From Paracoccus sphaerophysae (GTDB taxonomy: Bacteria > Pseudomonadota > Alphaproteobacteria > Rhodobacterales > Rhodobacteraceae): a stretch of 50,952 bases of DNA. Below are positions 41,702 through 49,516 of the stretch, piece after piece (the stretch's first letter is position 1; every line of letters begins with the position of its first letter). The notes below the pieces were generated by a model. The model did not search any database, was not told the DNA's origin, and was given only the letters and a program-made list of their open reading frames with translations. The translations under genes were made by a program, and so were the position numbers. The stretch spans positions 1 to 50,952 of the forward strand of contig NZ_JRKS01000019.1 of assembly GCF_000763805.1 (NCBI RefSeq), in the 5' to 3' direction.

Positions 41702-42486
41702 CAGCGCACCTGCACCGTGGCGCCGAGCATCTGGTCGGCGGCGGTGATGACCTTGGAGTTCAGCTCGTAGCCCCGCTGGGCCTTGATGAGTTCCGAGATC
41801 TCGCGCACCGGATCGACGGCGCTTTCCTCAAGGTAGCCCTGGCGCAGCGTCCCCAGCCCCTGTTCGCCCGGCACCCCGGCCATCGGCGCGCCCGAGGCCG
41901 GGGTTTCTAGGAACAGGTTCGACCCGATCGCCTCCAGCCCCTTTTCGTTGACGAAGTTGACCAGGGTGATCTGGCCCAGGTTCTGCGGCTCGGTCTGGTC
42001 GTTGAAATAGGCGTTCACCTCGCCCGCCGCGCTGATCGAGATGCTGCGCGCCTCGGGCGGGATGGTGATGCCGGGCACCACCGGATAGCCGTCCGAGGTC
42101 ACGATCTGCCCGTCGGCCGAGCGCTTGAGCCCGCCATCGCGGCTATAGCCGGAATTGCCCGACGGCAGCGTCACCTCGAGATAGCCGTATCCGTCGATGG
42201 CGACGTCCAGATCGCCGCCGGTGGCCGACAGCGTACCCTGGGCAAGCGTGATCGTCACCGCGGTCGGCCGCACCCCCAGCCCCATCTGCACCCCCGCGGG
42301 CACCATCGTGCCGTCGGCGGCGGCGATGGTGCCGGGGCGGGTGACCTGCTGATAGGCGAGATCGGCGAACTCGGCCCTGCGGGCGTTGTAGCCGGTCGTC
42401 GACATGTTCGCGAGGTTCTGGGAAATCACCTCGACCCGGGTCTGCTGGGCGGCCATGCCGCTCGCCGCGATCTGCAATGCTCTCAT
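41701..42486 (-). CDS. flgG: Flagellar distal rod protein FlgG
   Basis: The length of 261 residues is normal for FlgG. The N-terminal rod motif is SQNLANMSTTGYNARRAEFA. The middle part has PAGVQMGLGVRPTAVTITL and LDVAIDGYGYLEVTLPSG, and the C-terminus ELIKAQRGYELNSKVITAAD is the conserved rod/hook coiled region. It forms the distal rod and is exported by the flagellar type III system. It lies 14 bases after flgF. Confidence 0.94.
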   Translation of the reverse strand: MRALQIAASGMAAQQTRVEVISQNLANMSTTGYNARRAEFADLAYQQVTRPGTIAAADGTMVPAGVQMGLGVRPTAVTITLAQGTLSATGGDLDVAIDGYGYLEVTLPSGNSGYSRDGGLKRSADGQIVTSDGYPVVPGITIPPEARSISISAAGEVNAYFNDQTEPQNLGQITLVNFVNEKGLEAIGSNLFLETPASGAPMAGVPGEQGLGTLRQGYLEESAVDPVREISELIKAQRGYELNSKVITAADQMLGATVQVR

Positions 42487-42500
42487 GGAAATGGCGCCTT

Positions 42501-43214
42501 TCAGCGGGTTGTGGCGGTGATGACGGCGCGGATCCGCTGATCCTCGCCGTCAAGGAAGGACTGGCCGAGCTCGTAGGCGCGCTGCACCTCGATCATGCGG
42601 GCGATCTCGAGCACCGGGTTGACGTTGGATTCCTCAAGGAACCCCTGCCGCACCAGCGGGTCGGCGATGGGCTGCGCCCCGTCGGCGGCAAACAGCGTCC
42701 CGCCGAAATGCCTCAGCAGCGCGCGGTCGGGCTGCTCGAATACGCCCACCCGCCCGACCGGCTGGCCGTCGGCCGAGATCGTGCCGTCCGGGCCGATGCC
42801 GATGCTGCGGGTGCCCGGCGGCAGCGCGATCGGGGTCTGGCCGTCGTCCAGCACGCGGTAGCCGTCGCCGTTGATCAGCTCGCCCTCGGGCGACATCAGG
42901 AACGCCCCGGCGCGGGTCAGGCGGTTGCCGTCGGGGGTTTCGACCATGAAGAACCCGTCTCGTTCCAGCGCCAGGTCGAACTTGCCGCCGGTCATCGTCA
43001 GGCTGCCGGGAGTCAGGTCGACCTCGCGGCCGCGCGCATTGGCCATCGACAGCGTCTCGCGCCCGTCGCGCAGCGAGGTCAGGTGTTCGGAAAACACCAC
43101 CCCCTCGCGCCGGAAGCCGGTGGTCGAGCCGTTGGCCATGTTGTTGGCCACCGCCCGCATTTCGCGCATCAGCCCGGATTGCCGGGTCAGGGCGGCATAG
43201 ATCGCGTTGTCCAT
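42501..43214 (-). CDS. flgF: Flagellar proximal rod protein FlgF
   Basis: The 237-residue protein is FlgG-like but starts MDNAIYAALTRQSGLMREMR with the motif NNMANGSTTGFRREGVVF. It contains LALERDGFFMVETPDGNRLT and ends with EIARMIEVQRAYELGQSFLD. Together these mark FlgF. It begins three bases after fliQ ends and precedes flgG. Confidence 0.92.
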   Translation of the reverse strand: MDNAIYAALTRQSGLMREMRAVANNMANGSTTGFRREGVVFSEHLTSLRDGRETLSMANARGREVDLTPGSLTMTGGKFDLALERDGFFMVETPDGNRLTRAGAFLMSPEGELINGDGYRVLDDGQTPIALPPGTRSIGIGPDGTISADGQPVGRVGVFEQPDRALLRHFGGTLFAADGAQPIADPLVRQGFLEESNVNPVLEIARMIEVQRAYELGQSFLDGEDQRIRAVITATTR

Positions 43215-43217
43215 CGC

Positions 43218-43484
43218 TCAGCCTCCGGCGATCAGCGGCAGGATCTGGTCGGTGAAGAACCCGGCCAGGGTCGCCGTCATGAAGCTCATGGTGACCCAGA
43301 AGACGCCCAGCATCAGGCCCACCTTGGGCACGAAGGTCAGGGTCATTTCCTGCACCGAGGTCAGCGCCTGGAACAGGCCGATGATGACGCCGGTGACCAG
43401 CGCCACGGCCAGCAGCGGCGCCGACATGCGCACCGCGATCCACAGCGCCTGGCGGGTCACGTCGAAGATGAGGTTCTGGTCCAT
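43218..43484 (-). CDS. fliQ: Flagellar export gate protein FliQ
   Basis: The 88-residue product has two membrane helices and the family motif GLFQALTSVQEMTLTFVPK. It starts MDQNLIFDVTRQALWIAVRM. FliQ is part of the FliPQR export gate. Its partners fliP and fliR are not in this window, so the gene set is split, as in other Rhodobacterales clusters. Confidence 0.93.
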   Translation of the reverse strand: MDQNLIFDVTRQALWIAVRMSAPLLAVALVTGVIIGLFQALTSVQEMTLTFVPKVGLMLGVFWVTMSFMTATLAGFFTDQILPLIAGG

Positions 43485-43495
43485 CGGCGCGCTTC

Positions 43496-43813
43496 TCAGA
43501 CCGGCATCCGCAGGATTTCCTGATAGGCCTCGACCACCCGGTCGCGGATCGCGACGGCGGTTTCCAGCGCCATCTGGGCCTGGGCGATCGACTGGACCAG
43601 CGCCTGGGTGTCGGAACTGCCCTGCATCGCGCCCACCGCGGCCCGGTCGGCGCCGGCCATCACCTGGGCGAATTCCTCGGCGGCGGCGGTCAGCCCGCCG
43701 GGGCGCCCGTCGCTCGCGGCCAGCGGCGCGGGGGCGGCGGCGGCGCGGGCCTCGGCATAGGCCGAGGCGGCGCGGCTGCCGGATTGCAGGGCAGAGGAGG
43801 TCAGCGAGATCAT
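43496..43813 (-). CDS. fliE: Flagellar MS-ring/rod junction protein FliE
   Basis: The 105-residue protein has an Ala-rich N-terminus and the FliE C-terminal part (AIAQAQMALETAVAIRDRVV, then EAYQEILRMPV), the region that packs with the rod. It lies between flgC and fliQ with 10 and 11 base gaps. FliE is the first exported rod component. Confidence 0.9.
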   Translation of the reverse strand: MISLTSSALQSGSRAASAYAEARAAAAPAPLAASDGRPGGLTAAAEEFAQVMAGADRAAVGAMQGSSDTQALVQSIAQAQMALETAVAIRDRVVEAYQEILRMPV

Positions 43814-43823
43814 GGCGTCCCTT

Positions 43824-44210
43824 TCAGCGGCGGATCAGGTCGAGCAGTTGCGCGGACATCTCGCGCGACTGTTCGAACATCTTGAGATTGGCCTCGTAGC
43901 TGCGGCTGGCCTCGCGCGCGTCGGCGACCTCGACCACCAGGTCGACGTTCGAGCCGAGGTAATAGCCGTCGCCATTGGCCATCGGATGGCCGGGGTCGAA
44001 GACCTGCGGCAGCTCGCGGCGGTCGTGGCGGGTGCGGCTGGCCTGCACCGCCCCGGTGTCGCGGCCGAAGTCGCGGTCGGGTTCGAAGCTGACCAGCTTG
44101 CGCCGATAGCCGGGGGTGTCGGCATTGGCGATGTTTTCCGAGATATGGCGCAGCCGCACCCCTTGCGCGCGCAGCGCCGAGGCCGAGATCTGGACGGCAG
44201 ACAGTTCCAT
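43824..44210 (-). CDS. flgC: Flagellar proximal rod protein FlgC
   Basis: The 128-residue protein begins MELSAVQISASALRAQGVRL and has the rod motif SENIANADTPGYRRKLVSF. The rest shows DGYYLGSNVDLVVEVADARE and the C-terminal helix SYEANLKMFEQSREM. This is the usual FlgC pattern. It lies nine bases after flgB. Confidence 0.93.
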   Translation of the reverse strand: MELSAVQISASALRAQGVRLRHISENIANADTPGYRRKLVSFEPDRDFGRDTGAVQASRTRHDRRELPQVFDPGHPMANGDGYYLGSNVDLVVEVADAREASRSYEANLKMFEQSREMSAQLLDLIRR

Positions 44211-44219
44211 GACGCCCCC

Positions 44220-44609
44220 TTACCCGCGCCGCCCGAGGGCGGTCCGCGTCATCGTCAGGCCGGACTGAAAGACCGACAGCGCGATGTTGAATTCCCGCTT
44301 GGCGTCGGCGGCGCGGATCATTTCGTCCTCGACCGACACGGTGTTGCCGTTGGGCGAGGGTTCGCCGCCGGCATCCACCGCCGCGCCTGCCGCGCTGCCC
44401 CAGGCGCCGGCCGCGACATGCTGCGGCCGGGTCGTCCGCAGCCCGATCGCGGCGCCCTGCCGGTAGCTGTCGGAAAAGCGTTCCAGGTCGCGGGCGCGAT
44501 AGCCCGGCGTATCGGCATTGGCGACGTTCGTGGCGATGACGCGCTGGCGCTGCGCGGCATGCGCGCCCAGGTCGCGGGCCATCCGCATCGTGTCGATCTG
44601 TCCGAACAA
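44220..44609 (-). CDS. flgB: Flagellar proximal rod protein FlgB
   Basis: The 129-residue product has ATNVANADTPGYRARDLERF near the N-terminus and the C-terminal FNIALSVFQSGLTMTRTAL. It is the first gene of the leftward flagellar operon flgB-flgC-fliE-fliQ-flgF-flgG-flgA-flgH-fliL. AGGAGAAACC lies just before the ATG as a ribosome site. It is divergent from fliI. Confidence 0.93.
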   Translation of the reverse strand: MFGQIDTMRMARDLGAHAAQRQRVIATNVANADTPGYRARDLERFSDSYRQGAAIGLRTTRPQHVAAGAWGSAAGAAVDAGGEPSPNGNTVSVEDEMIRAADAKREFNIALSVFQSGLTMTRTALGRRG

Positions 44610-44642
44610 AGGTTTCTCCTTTCGGTCGCGATAAACCCGGTC

Positions 44643-44660
44643 TTAACCCCGAGAGGTTTA
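44643..44660. promoter_or_regulatory. Near-palindrome in the flgB-fliI divergent region
   Basis: TTAACC (44643-44648) and GGTTTA (44655-44660) form an inverted repeat with one mismatch around CCGAGA, and GGTTT-AG-AAACC (44655-44666) overlaps it. It lies in the 109-base gap between the divergent flagellar operons, so it is a candidate binding site for a flagellar regulator. The TTAA elements recall CtrA half-sites, but the spacing does not fit well. Confidence 0.4.
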
Positions 44661-44718
44661 GAAACCGTTTCGCGGCGCAAATTTTTTGCCGCCATCGGAC
44701 GAGGGCGAAGTGGACAGA

Positions 44719-46029
44719 ATGGAATCGGTCGCGGCGCGGATCCGCCGGATGCGGATCGGCCAGCATTTCGGCCGCGTCGCCGCGATTCGCGCCGGGATCG
44801 TCGAGGTCGGGGGGCTCAATCATTCGGCCTCGGTCGGCGACCGCGTTGGGTTCCTGAACGGCACGCTGTTCGGCGAGGTCGTGGGCCTCAGCCCCGATCA
44901 CGCGCTGGTGCTGCCCGAAGGTCCGACCGACGGGCTGTCGATCGGCGCCGGGGTCGAGCTGCTGTTCCGGCCCACCCTGGCGCCCTGCGACGACTGGATC
45001 GGGCGGATCGTGGACCCGCTGGGGCGGCCCCTGGACGGGCGCCCGCTGCCCTCGGGGCTCGAGGATCGCCGCTATCGCGCCGCCCCGCCACCAGCCGCCT
45101 CGCGGCGTCGGCTGGGGACGCGGCTGGATACCGGGCTCGCGGTCTTCGACACGCTGCTGCCGATCGTGCGCGGGCAGCGGATCGGGCTGTTCGCGGGGTC
45201 GGGGGTGGGGAAATCGACGCTACTGTCGGCGCTGGCGCGCGGAGTCACCGCCGACGTGGTGGTGATCGCGATGGTGGGCGAGCGCGGGCGCGAGCTGCGC
45301 GAGTTCGTCGAATCGGTCCTGGGCCCCGAGGGGATGGCCCGCGCGGTGGTGGTCGCTGCGACCTCGGACCAGTCGCCACTGATGCGGCGGCGCTGCGCCT
45401 GGGCGGCGATGGCGGTCGCCGAACATTTCCGGGACGCGGGCCGGCACGTGCTGTTCCTGGCCGATTCGATCACCCGCTTTGCCGAGGCTCATCGCGAAAT
45501 CGCGCTCGCCTCGGGCGAGGCGCCCAGCCATCGCGGCTTCCCGCCCTCGACTTCGCAGATGATCATGGCGCTGGCCGAACGCTCGGGGCCGGGTCCCGAA
45601 GGGTCGGGCGACATCACGGCGATCTTTTCGGTGCTGGTCGCGGGGTCGGACATGGAGGAGCCGGTCGCCGACATCCTGCGCGGGGTGCTGGACGGCCACG
45701 TGGTGCTGGACCGCGCCATCGCGGAACGCGGCCGGTTCCCGGCGGTCGACGTGCTGCGCTCGGTGTCGCGCTCGCTGCCCCATGCGGCGACGGATCCCGA
45801 GAACGCGCTGATCGGCCGCGCGCGCGCGGCGCTGGGGCTGTATGCCGAGTCCGAACTGATGATCAAGGCCGGGCTCTATGCCCCCGGCTCGGACCCAAAA
45901 CTGGACGAGGCGGTGCGGCTGTGGCCCGCGCTGGACGGGTTCTCGGCGCGCACCTCGTCGGATGCCGGGACCAGCTTCGCCATGCTGGCGGACGCGCTGG
46001 GGGCAGGGGGCCGGCCGGGTCTGCGCTGA
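44719..46029 (+). CDS. fliI: Flagellar export ATPase FliI
   Basis: The 436-residue protein has Walker A in GQRIGLFAGSGVGKSTLLSA (about 152-171), the family block VGERGRELREFVESVLGPEG, Walker B HVLFLADSITRFAEAHREIA, and PPSTSQMIMALAERSG. These mark the FliI/YscN ATPase that drives flagellar protein export at the membrane base. ATG 44719 is taken. GTG 44710 in the same frame is an alternative, with GAGGG only four bases before it. It is the only flagellar gene on the plus strand here. Confidence 0.92.
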   Translation: MESVAARIRRMRIGQHFGRVAAIRAGIVEVGGLNHSASVGDRVGFLNGTLFGEVVGLSPDHALVLPEGPTDGLSIGAGVELLFRPTLAPCDDWIGRIVDPLGRPLDGRPLPSGLEDRRYRAAPPPAASRRRLGTRLDTGLAVFDTLLPIVRGQRIGLFAGSGVGKSTLLSALARGVTADVVVIAMVGERGRELREFVESVLGPEGMARAVVVAATSDQSPLMRRRCAWAAMAVAEHFRDAGRHVLFLADSITRFAEAHREIALASGEAPSHRGFPPSTSQMIMALAERSGPGPEGSGDITAIFSVLVAGSDMEEPVADILRGVLDGHVVLDRAIAERGRFPAVDVLRSVSRSLPHAATDPENALIGRARAALGLYAESELMIKAGLYAPGSDPKLDEAVRLWPALDGFSARTSSDAGTSFAMLADALGAGGRPGLR

Positions 46030-46162
46030 GGCCCGGACCTTACGGACAAACGCACATTTGTTAATCGCCCGAAACCGGAAGGCGCCTTGCGGTGTTCCTA
46101 GCCGGTAAGCGAGGGCGACAGGCCCTGGAACGACCTCAGATCGACAAGGGCAGGGCACGGGA

Positions 46163-46669
46163 ATGGCATCCACCGAAGGCGATATCCCGACCGCCCACGC
46201 GGAGCTTGTGGACCGGGAATTGACGGGCGACCCGGCTGCGTTTGACCGCACCGCCTCTGACGTGATCACCATCTCCGAAGAGCGCGCCTCGGTCACCGTC
46301 GAGCGGCGGGAGGCCGGCGGCGTGCGGGTCCGCGTCACCACAGAGCCGGTGGAGGAGCAGCTCTCGGTCGATCTCGGCTCGGAAACCGTCGAGGTGACGC
46401 GCCACTCCAAGGGCCACGAGATCGACGCCATCCCCGAGCCGCGCGAAGAGGGCGACCTGCTGATCGTCCCCGTCGTCGAGGAACGCGCCGTCGTCGTGAC
46501 CAAGCTGTTCCTGAAAGAAGAAATTCACATTCGCCGCAACCGCAGAACCGAAACGGTTGCGGTTCAGGTGACCCTGCGCCGCCAGCATGCCGTGGTCGAG
46601 CAGCTGGATCTCGGACAGTCCGATGCCGGTCCCCTGGGCCGCGCGGGCGACCTCGACCACGGACGCTGA
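46163..46669 (+). CDS. DUF2382 domain protein
   Basis: The 168-residue protein is made of strongly charged segments typical of DUF2382: ITISEERASVTVERREAGGV, then VEEQLSVDLGSETVEVTRHS and LLIVPVVEERAVVVTKLFLK with EIHIRRNRRTETVAVQVTLR. It has no signal peptide. Family members are stress-induced proteins of unknown biochemical role. It is 34 bases upstream of a second DUF2382 gene and probably co-transcribed with it. Confidence 0.75.
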   Translation: MASTEGDIPTAHAELVDRELTGDPAAFDRTASDVITISEERASVTVERREAGGVRVRVTTEPVEEQLSVDLGSETVEVTRHSKGHEIDAIPEPREEGDLLIVPVVEERAVVVTKLFLKEEIHIRRNRRTETVAVQVTLRRQHAVVEQLDLGQSDAGPLGRAGDLDHGR

Positions 46670-46703
46670 GCCTCTTCAGCAACTTCACAAAGGACCAATC
46701 ACA

Positions 46704-47597
46704 ATGGCCATGGAAAACATCAACACCGGCGCGACCCGTACCCTTTCTGCCATGTTCGACACCCGTGCCGAAGCCGACCGCGCCATCGCTGCGCTGCAGG
46801 CCGCGGGCATCGCCGATGTCGTCCTGACCGGCGGTGACAACCCGGGCTACGGCTCGGTCGAACGCGACGTGGCGATCGACACCCGCACCCACGAGAAAGG
46901 GTTTTTCGAATCCATCGGCGACTTCTTCTTCCCCGAGGAAGACCGCTATGCCTATGCCGAGGGCCTGAACCGCGGCGGCTATCTGGTGACCGTCTCGAAC
47001 ATCGCATCCGACCAGTACGAAACTGCGCTGGACATCCTCGACGACGAGGGCGCGGTCGATCTGGACGCGCGCGAGGGGGAGTGGCGCCAGGAAGGCTGGT
47101 CGGGCTATGACCCGGCGCTGGGCGACACCACCGCCTATGCCGCCGAGCGCGTCGAAACCGACACCTATGTCGCGCGTGACTGGGCGCCGCTGGAGGGCGA
47201 CCTGAATGACGACGGCCGCATAGACGTCGTGGAAGAGCGTCTGCTGGTGTCCAAGCGCGAGGCCGAGGGCGGCCGCGTCCGCGTCCGTTCGTATGTCCGC
47301 GAGACTCCGGTCGAGCAGGACGTCGAACTGCGCTCGGAGCGGGTGAGCGTCGAGCGCCGCGCGGTGGACCGTCCGGCAAGCGACGCCGATTTTGCCGAGC
47401 GCACCATCGAGGCGCGCGAGTATGTCGAGGCGCCGGTCGTCCACAAGGACGCCCGCGTGGTCGAGGAGATCAATCTCAACAAGGATGTAGAGACGCATGT
47501 CGAGACCGTCCGCGACACCGTCCGTAAGACCGAGGTGGAAATCGAGGATGAGCGCGGCAACATCATCGATCGCGACCTGGACGCCGACCGCCGCTAA
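46704..47597 (+). CDS. YsnF-like stress protein: GspM-type N-domain plus DUF2382
   Basis: The 297-residue product starts with a domain like the general-stress-protein 17M/YflT type (TLSAMFDTRAEADRAIAALQ, about 12-115), followed by an acidic linker. A DUF2382 domain follows (about 175-285): IDVVEERLLVSKREAEGGRV, VEQDVELRSERVSVERRAVD and EEINLNKDVETHVETVRDTV. It begins at ATG 46704 with AAAGGA eight bases upstream. A strong terminator follows. By family analogy it is an oxidative or osmotic stress protein, although the function is not known. Confidence 0.8.
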   Translation: MAMENINTGATRTLSAMFDTRAEADRAIAALQAAGIADVVLTGGDNPGYGSVERDVAIDTRTHEKGFFESIGDFFFPEEDRYAYAEGLNRGGYLVTVSNIASDQYETALDILDDEGAVDLDAREGEWRQEGWSGYDPALGDTTAYAAERVETDTYVARDWAPLEGDLNDDGRIDVVEERLLVSKREAEGGRVRVRSYVRETPVEQDVELRSERVSVERRAVDRPASDADFAERTIEAREYVEAPVVHKDARVVEEINLNKDVETHVETVRDTVRKTEVEIEDERGNIIDRDLDADRR

Positions 47598-47626
47598 GGC
47601 GCTGGGCAGGACCTGACGGAACACGG

Positions 47627-47652
47627 AAAGGGCAGCCTTGCGCTGCCCTTTT
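47627..47652 (+). terminator. Intrinsic terminator after the DUF2382 genes
   Basis: AAAGGGCAGC (47627-47636) pairs perfectly with GCTGCCCTTT (47642-47651) across CTTGC, and the stem runs into TTTT. It is placed 30 bases after the stop, a textbook rho-independent terminator. Confidence 0.85.
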
Positions 47653-47760
47653 CAAATCGCCAGACTGGAACTCAATATTTGTTAGACCCCCGGACGGCGG
47701 CATTGCATCCCATTGGTGCGCCTGACAATTTGCCGGCCGCTGCCGCTTCGGAAGGCCACC

Positions 47761-48492
47761 ATGGCACTGACTGAATACTTCGTACGCTATCTTCAGCGAC
47801 GCGACACGCTGACCGATGACGACCTGGCCCGATTGCGGTCCGTGCCCACTGAAATCCGCAGCTTCCAGCCGGGCGACGAGATCGTGCCGGCGGGGCCGAA
47901 CAAAACCCGCAGCTGCCTCATCCTCAAGGGCATGGCCGGGCGGCTGCATCTGCTGCCGGGGCGTTCGGCGCAGCGGGTCATCACTGCGTTGCACGTGCCG
48001 GGCGATTTCGTCGACCTGCACGCCTTCGTGCTGCACGGGATCGAACACAGCGTCGTGGCGGTCGGCCCGGCTGAGGCGGAATTCATCGGCCATGACGAAC
48101 TGACCGAGATCACCGAGAACTATCCGCACCTGACCCGGCTGCTGTGGATGTCCACCGCGATCGACGCGGCGATCCACCGCCAGTGGCTGGTGGCGGCGAA
48201 CGCGCTGCGGTCCAGCGCGCACCTCGCGCACCTGGTCTGCGAGATCTACACCCGGCTGATGGCCGTGGGCGCGGCCCGCGACTATCGCCTGACGCTGCCG
48301 CTGCTGCAGCGGGAACTGGCCGATATCCTTGGCTATTCCTCGATCCACATCAACCGCGCCGTGCGCGACCTGCGCGACCGCGAGCTGCTGCGCTGGACCG
48401 GCACCGATATCGAGATCATCGACTGGCCGGGCCTCGTGCGGCTGGCGCGCTTCGACCCCGAATATCTCGATCTAGAGCGCCGCCGCCGCTAG
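47761..48492 (+). CDS. Crp/Fnr-family transcription regulator
   Basis: The 243-residue protein has a cyclic-nucleotide-binding-like N-terminal domain (FQPGDEIVPAGPNKTRSCLI, then HVPGDFVDLHAFVLHGIEHS) and a C-terminal helix-turn-helix (LTLPLLQRELADILGYSSIH, INRAVRDLRDRELLRW). The N-terminal cysteine set for an Fnr-type iron-sulfur cluster is absent, so it is not an Fnr oxygen sensor of the classic kind. The signal is unknown. ATG 47761 follows GGAAGGCCACC. It stands alone after a terminator. Confidence 0.88.
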   Translation: MALTEYFVRYLQRRDTLTDDDLARLRSVPTEIRSFQPGDEIVPAGPNKTRSCLILKGMAGRLHLLPGRSAQRVITALHVPGDFVDLHAFVLHGIEHSVVAVGPAEAEFIGHDELTEITENYPHLTRLLWMSTAIDAAIHRQWLVAANALRSSAHLAHLVCEIYTRLMAVGAARDYRLTLPLLQRELADILGYSSIHINRAVRDLRDRELLRWTGTDIEIIDWPGLVRLARFDPEYLDLERRRR

Positions 48493-48514
48493 GGTGCGGC
48501 GCCTCTCTGCGCGG

Positions 48515-49516
48515 TCACTGACACAGCCGAAAGCCGCCGCGCCGGGCCTTGATGTCCAGATGCAGGTGGTCGTCATGGGCGGCATTGCTGCCCGGCCCCA
48601 GCACCGTCGAGAAGAACAGGCAGGCCGCGCCCTGTACCGCGTTCTGGAACGCCACCGCCATGTCGCCCCGGTCGCCGGGCGGGGCTATCTCGATCCGCGA
48701 GCCGTCGTCGAAGCCGAAGGCGGCGATGTCGATCGCGTTGCCGACCGCATGTTCCGACAGGTTCTGCGGGGTGCCGTTCCCGAGCACGCCGCGGCAGTGA
48801 TAGGTCGTGCCCAGGGCCAGGCTCGTCAGCCGCGGACTGTTCGGCAGATGCCCGGCCGAAGGGACCACCACATCGCGCATCCAGTGCGCCAGCGCCCGCG
48901 CCGCGTCGCAGCGCATCGCCGCGCCGCCTTCCAGCGCGATGCCGGGCAGGATTTCGGTGAGTTCCAGCGGCCGGGCGATGCCGCAGTCGCGCTGCGCGGG
49001 ATCGGTGATCGCGGGGATTTCGCGATAGACCGCGCCCAGCCGCCGCAGCTCGAGCCGGCAGGCGGCGTGGTCGAAGTCGGTCTCGCGGAGCGTCTCGGGG
49101 ACCGGCGGCCCTAGCGGCACGGGAGGAGCGGACGGCTCGGGAGGAGCGGGCGGCGCGAGCGGGATCAGCGCGCCTTGCGACGGGGCCGCGTCGGAAGTCG
49201 GCGGGGCCTGCGACGGCGCTGCGTCAGCCTTCGGCGCACCGGGGGACGGACCGGCGTCAGCCCCGGCCGCCACCGGCGGCTGCGCTGCGGGGGGCGCGGC
49301 CGGCATCTCCTCGGGCGGGATCAGCCGCCCTTGCGAGACGCCCTGCGCCCGGGACGGGGGTGCCGCCGCATCGCCCGCCGCTCCCGCTGGACGCGCCGCC
49401 GGCCGGGCGGGGCCGGGCGCGGGCGTCTCGGCAACCGGGCGCGGGGCCGGGGCGTCGCTGACCTGCGCCGCCGCGGGAAGCGCGGCCAGCAGCAGGGCCC
49501 CGGCCAGAAACCGCAT
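48515..49516 (-). CDS. Extensin-like (M15-type fold) exported protein
   Basis: The 333-residue protein has a signal peptide (MRFLAGALLLAALPAAA), a Pro/Ala-rich region (about 18-140) and a C-terminal extensin-like domain. The C-terminal part contains CRLELRRLGAVYREIPAITD, LSEHAVGNAIDIAAFGFDDG and SNAAHDDHLHLDIKARRG. The His/Asp/His set (SEH, DIAAF, HLHLD) resembles the zinc site of D-Ala-D-Ala carboxypeptidase-like folds. A cell-wall role fits its partner: its ATG overlaps the stop of the L,D-transpeptidase gene by one base (TGATG). Confidence 0.82.
   Translation of the reverse strand: MRFLAGALLLAALPAAAQVSDAPAPRPVAETPAPGPARPAARPAGAAGDAAAPPSRAQGVSQGRLIPPEEMPAAPPAAQPPVAAGADAGPSPGAPKADAAPSQAPPTSDAAPSQGALIPLAPPAPPEPSAPPVPLGPPVPETLRETDFDHAACRLELRRLGAVYREIPAITDPAQRDCGIARPLELTEILPGIALEGGAAMRCDAARALAHWMRDVVVPSAGHLPNSPRLTSLALGTTYHCRGVLGNGTPQNLSEHAVGNAIDIAAFGFDDGSRIEIAPPGDRGDMAVAFQNAVQGAACLFFSTVLGPGSNAAHDDHLHLDIKARRGGFRLCQ

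Noticed and set aside
44643..44660. A CtrA box (TTAA-N7-TTAA) upstream of fliI/flgB
   Set aside because: The half-site spacing does not match, so it is listed only as a generic palindromic element.
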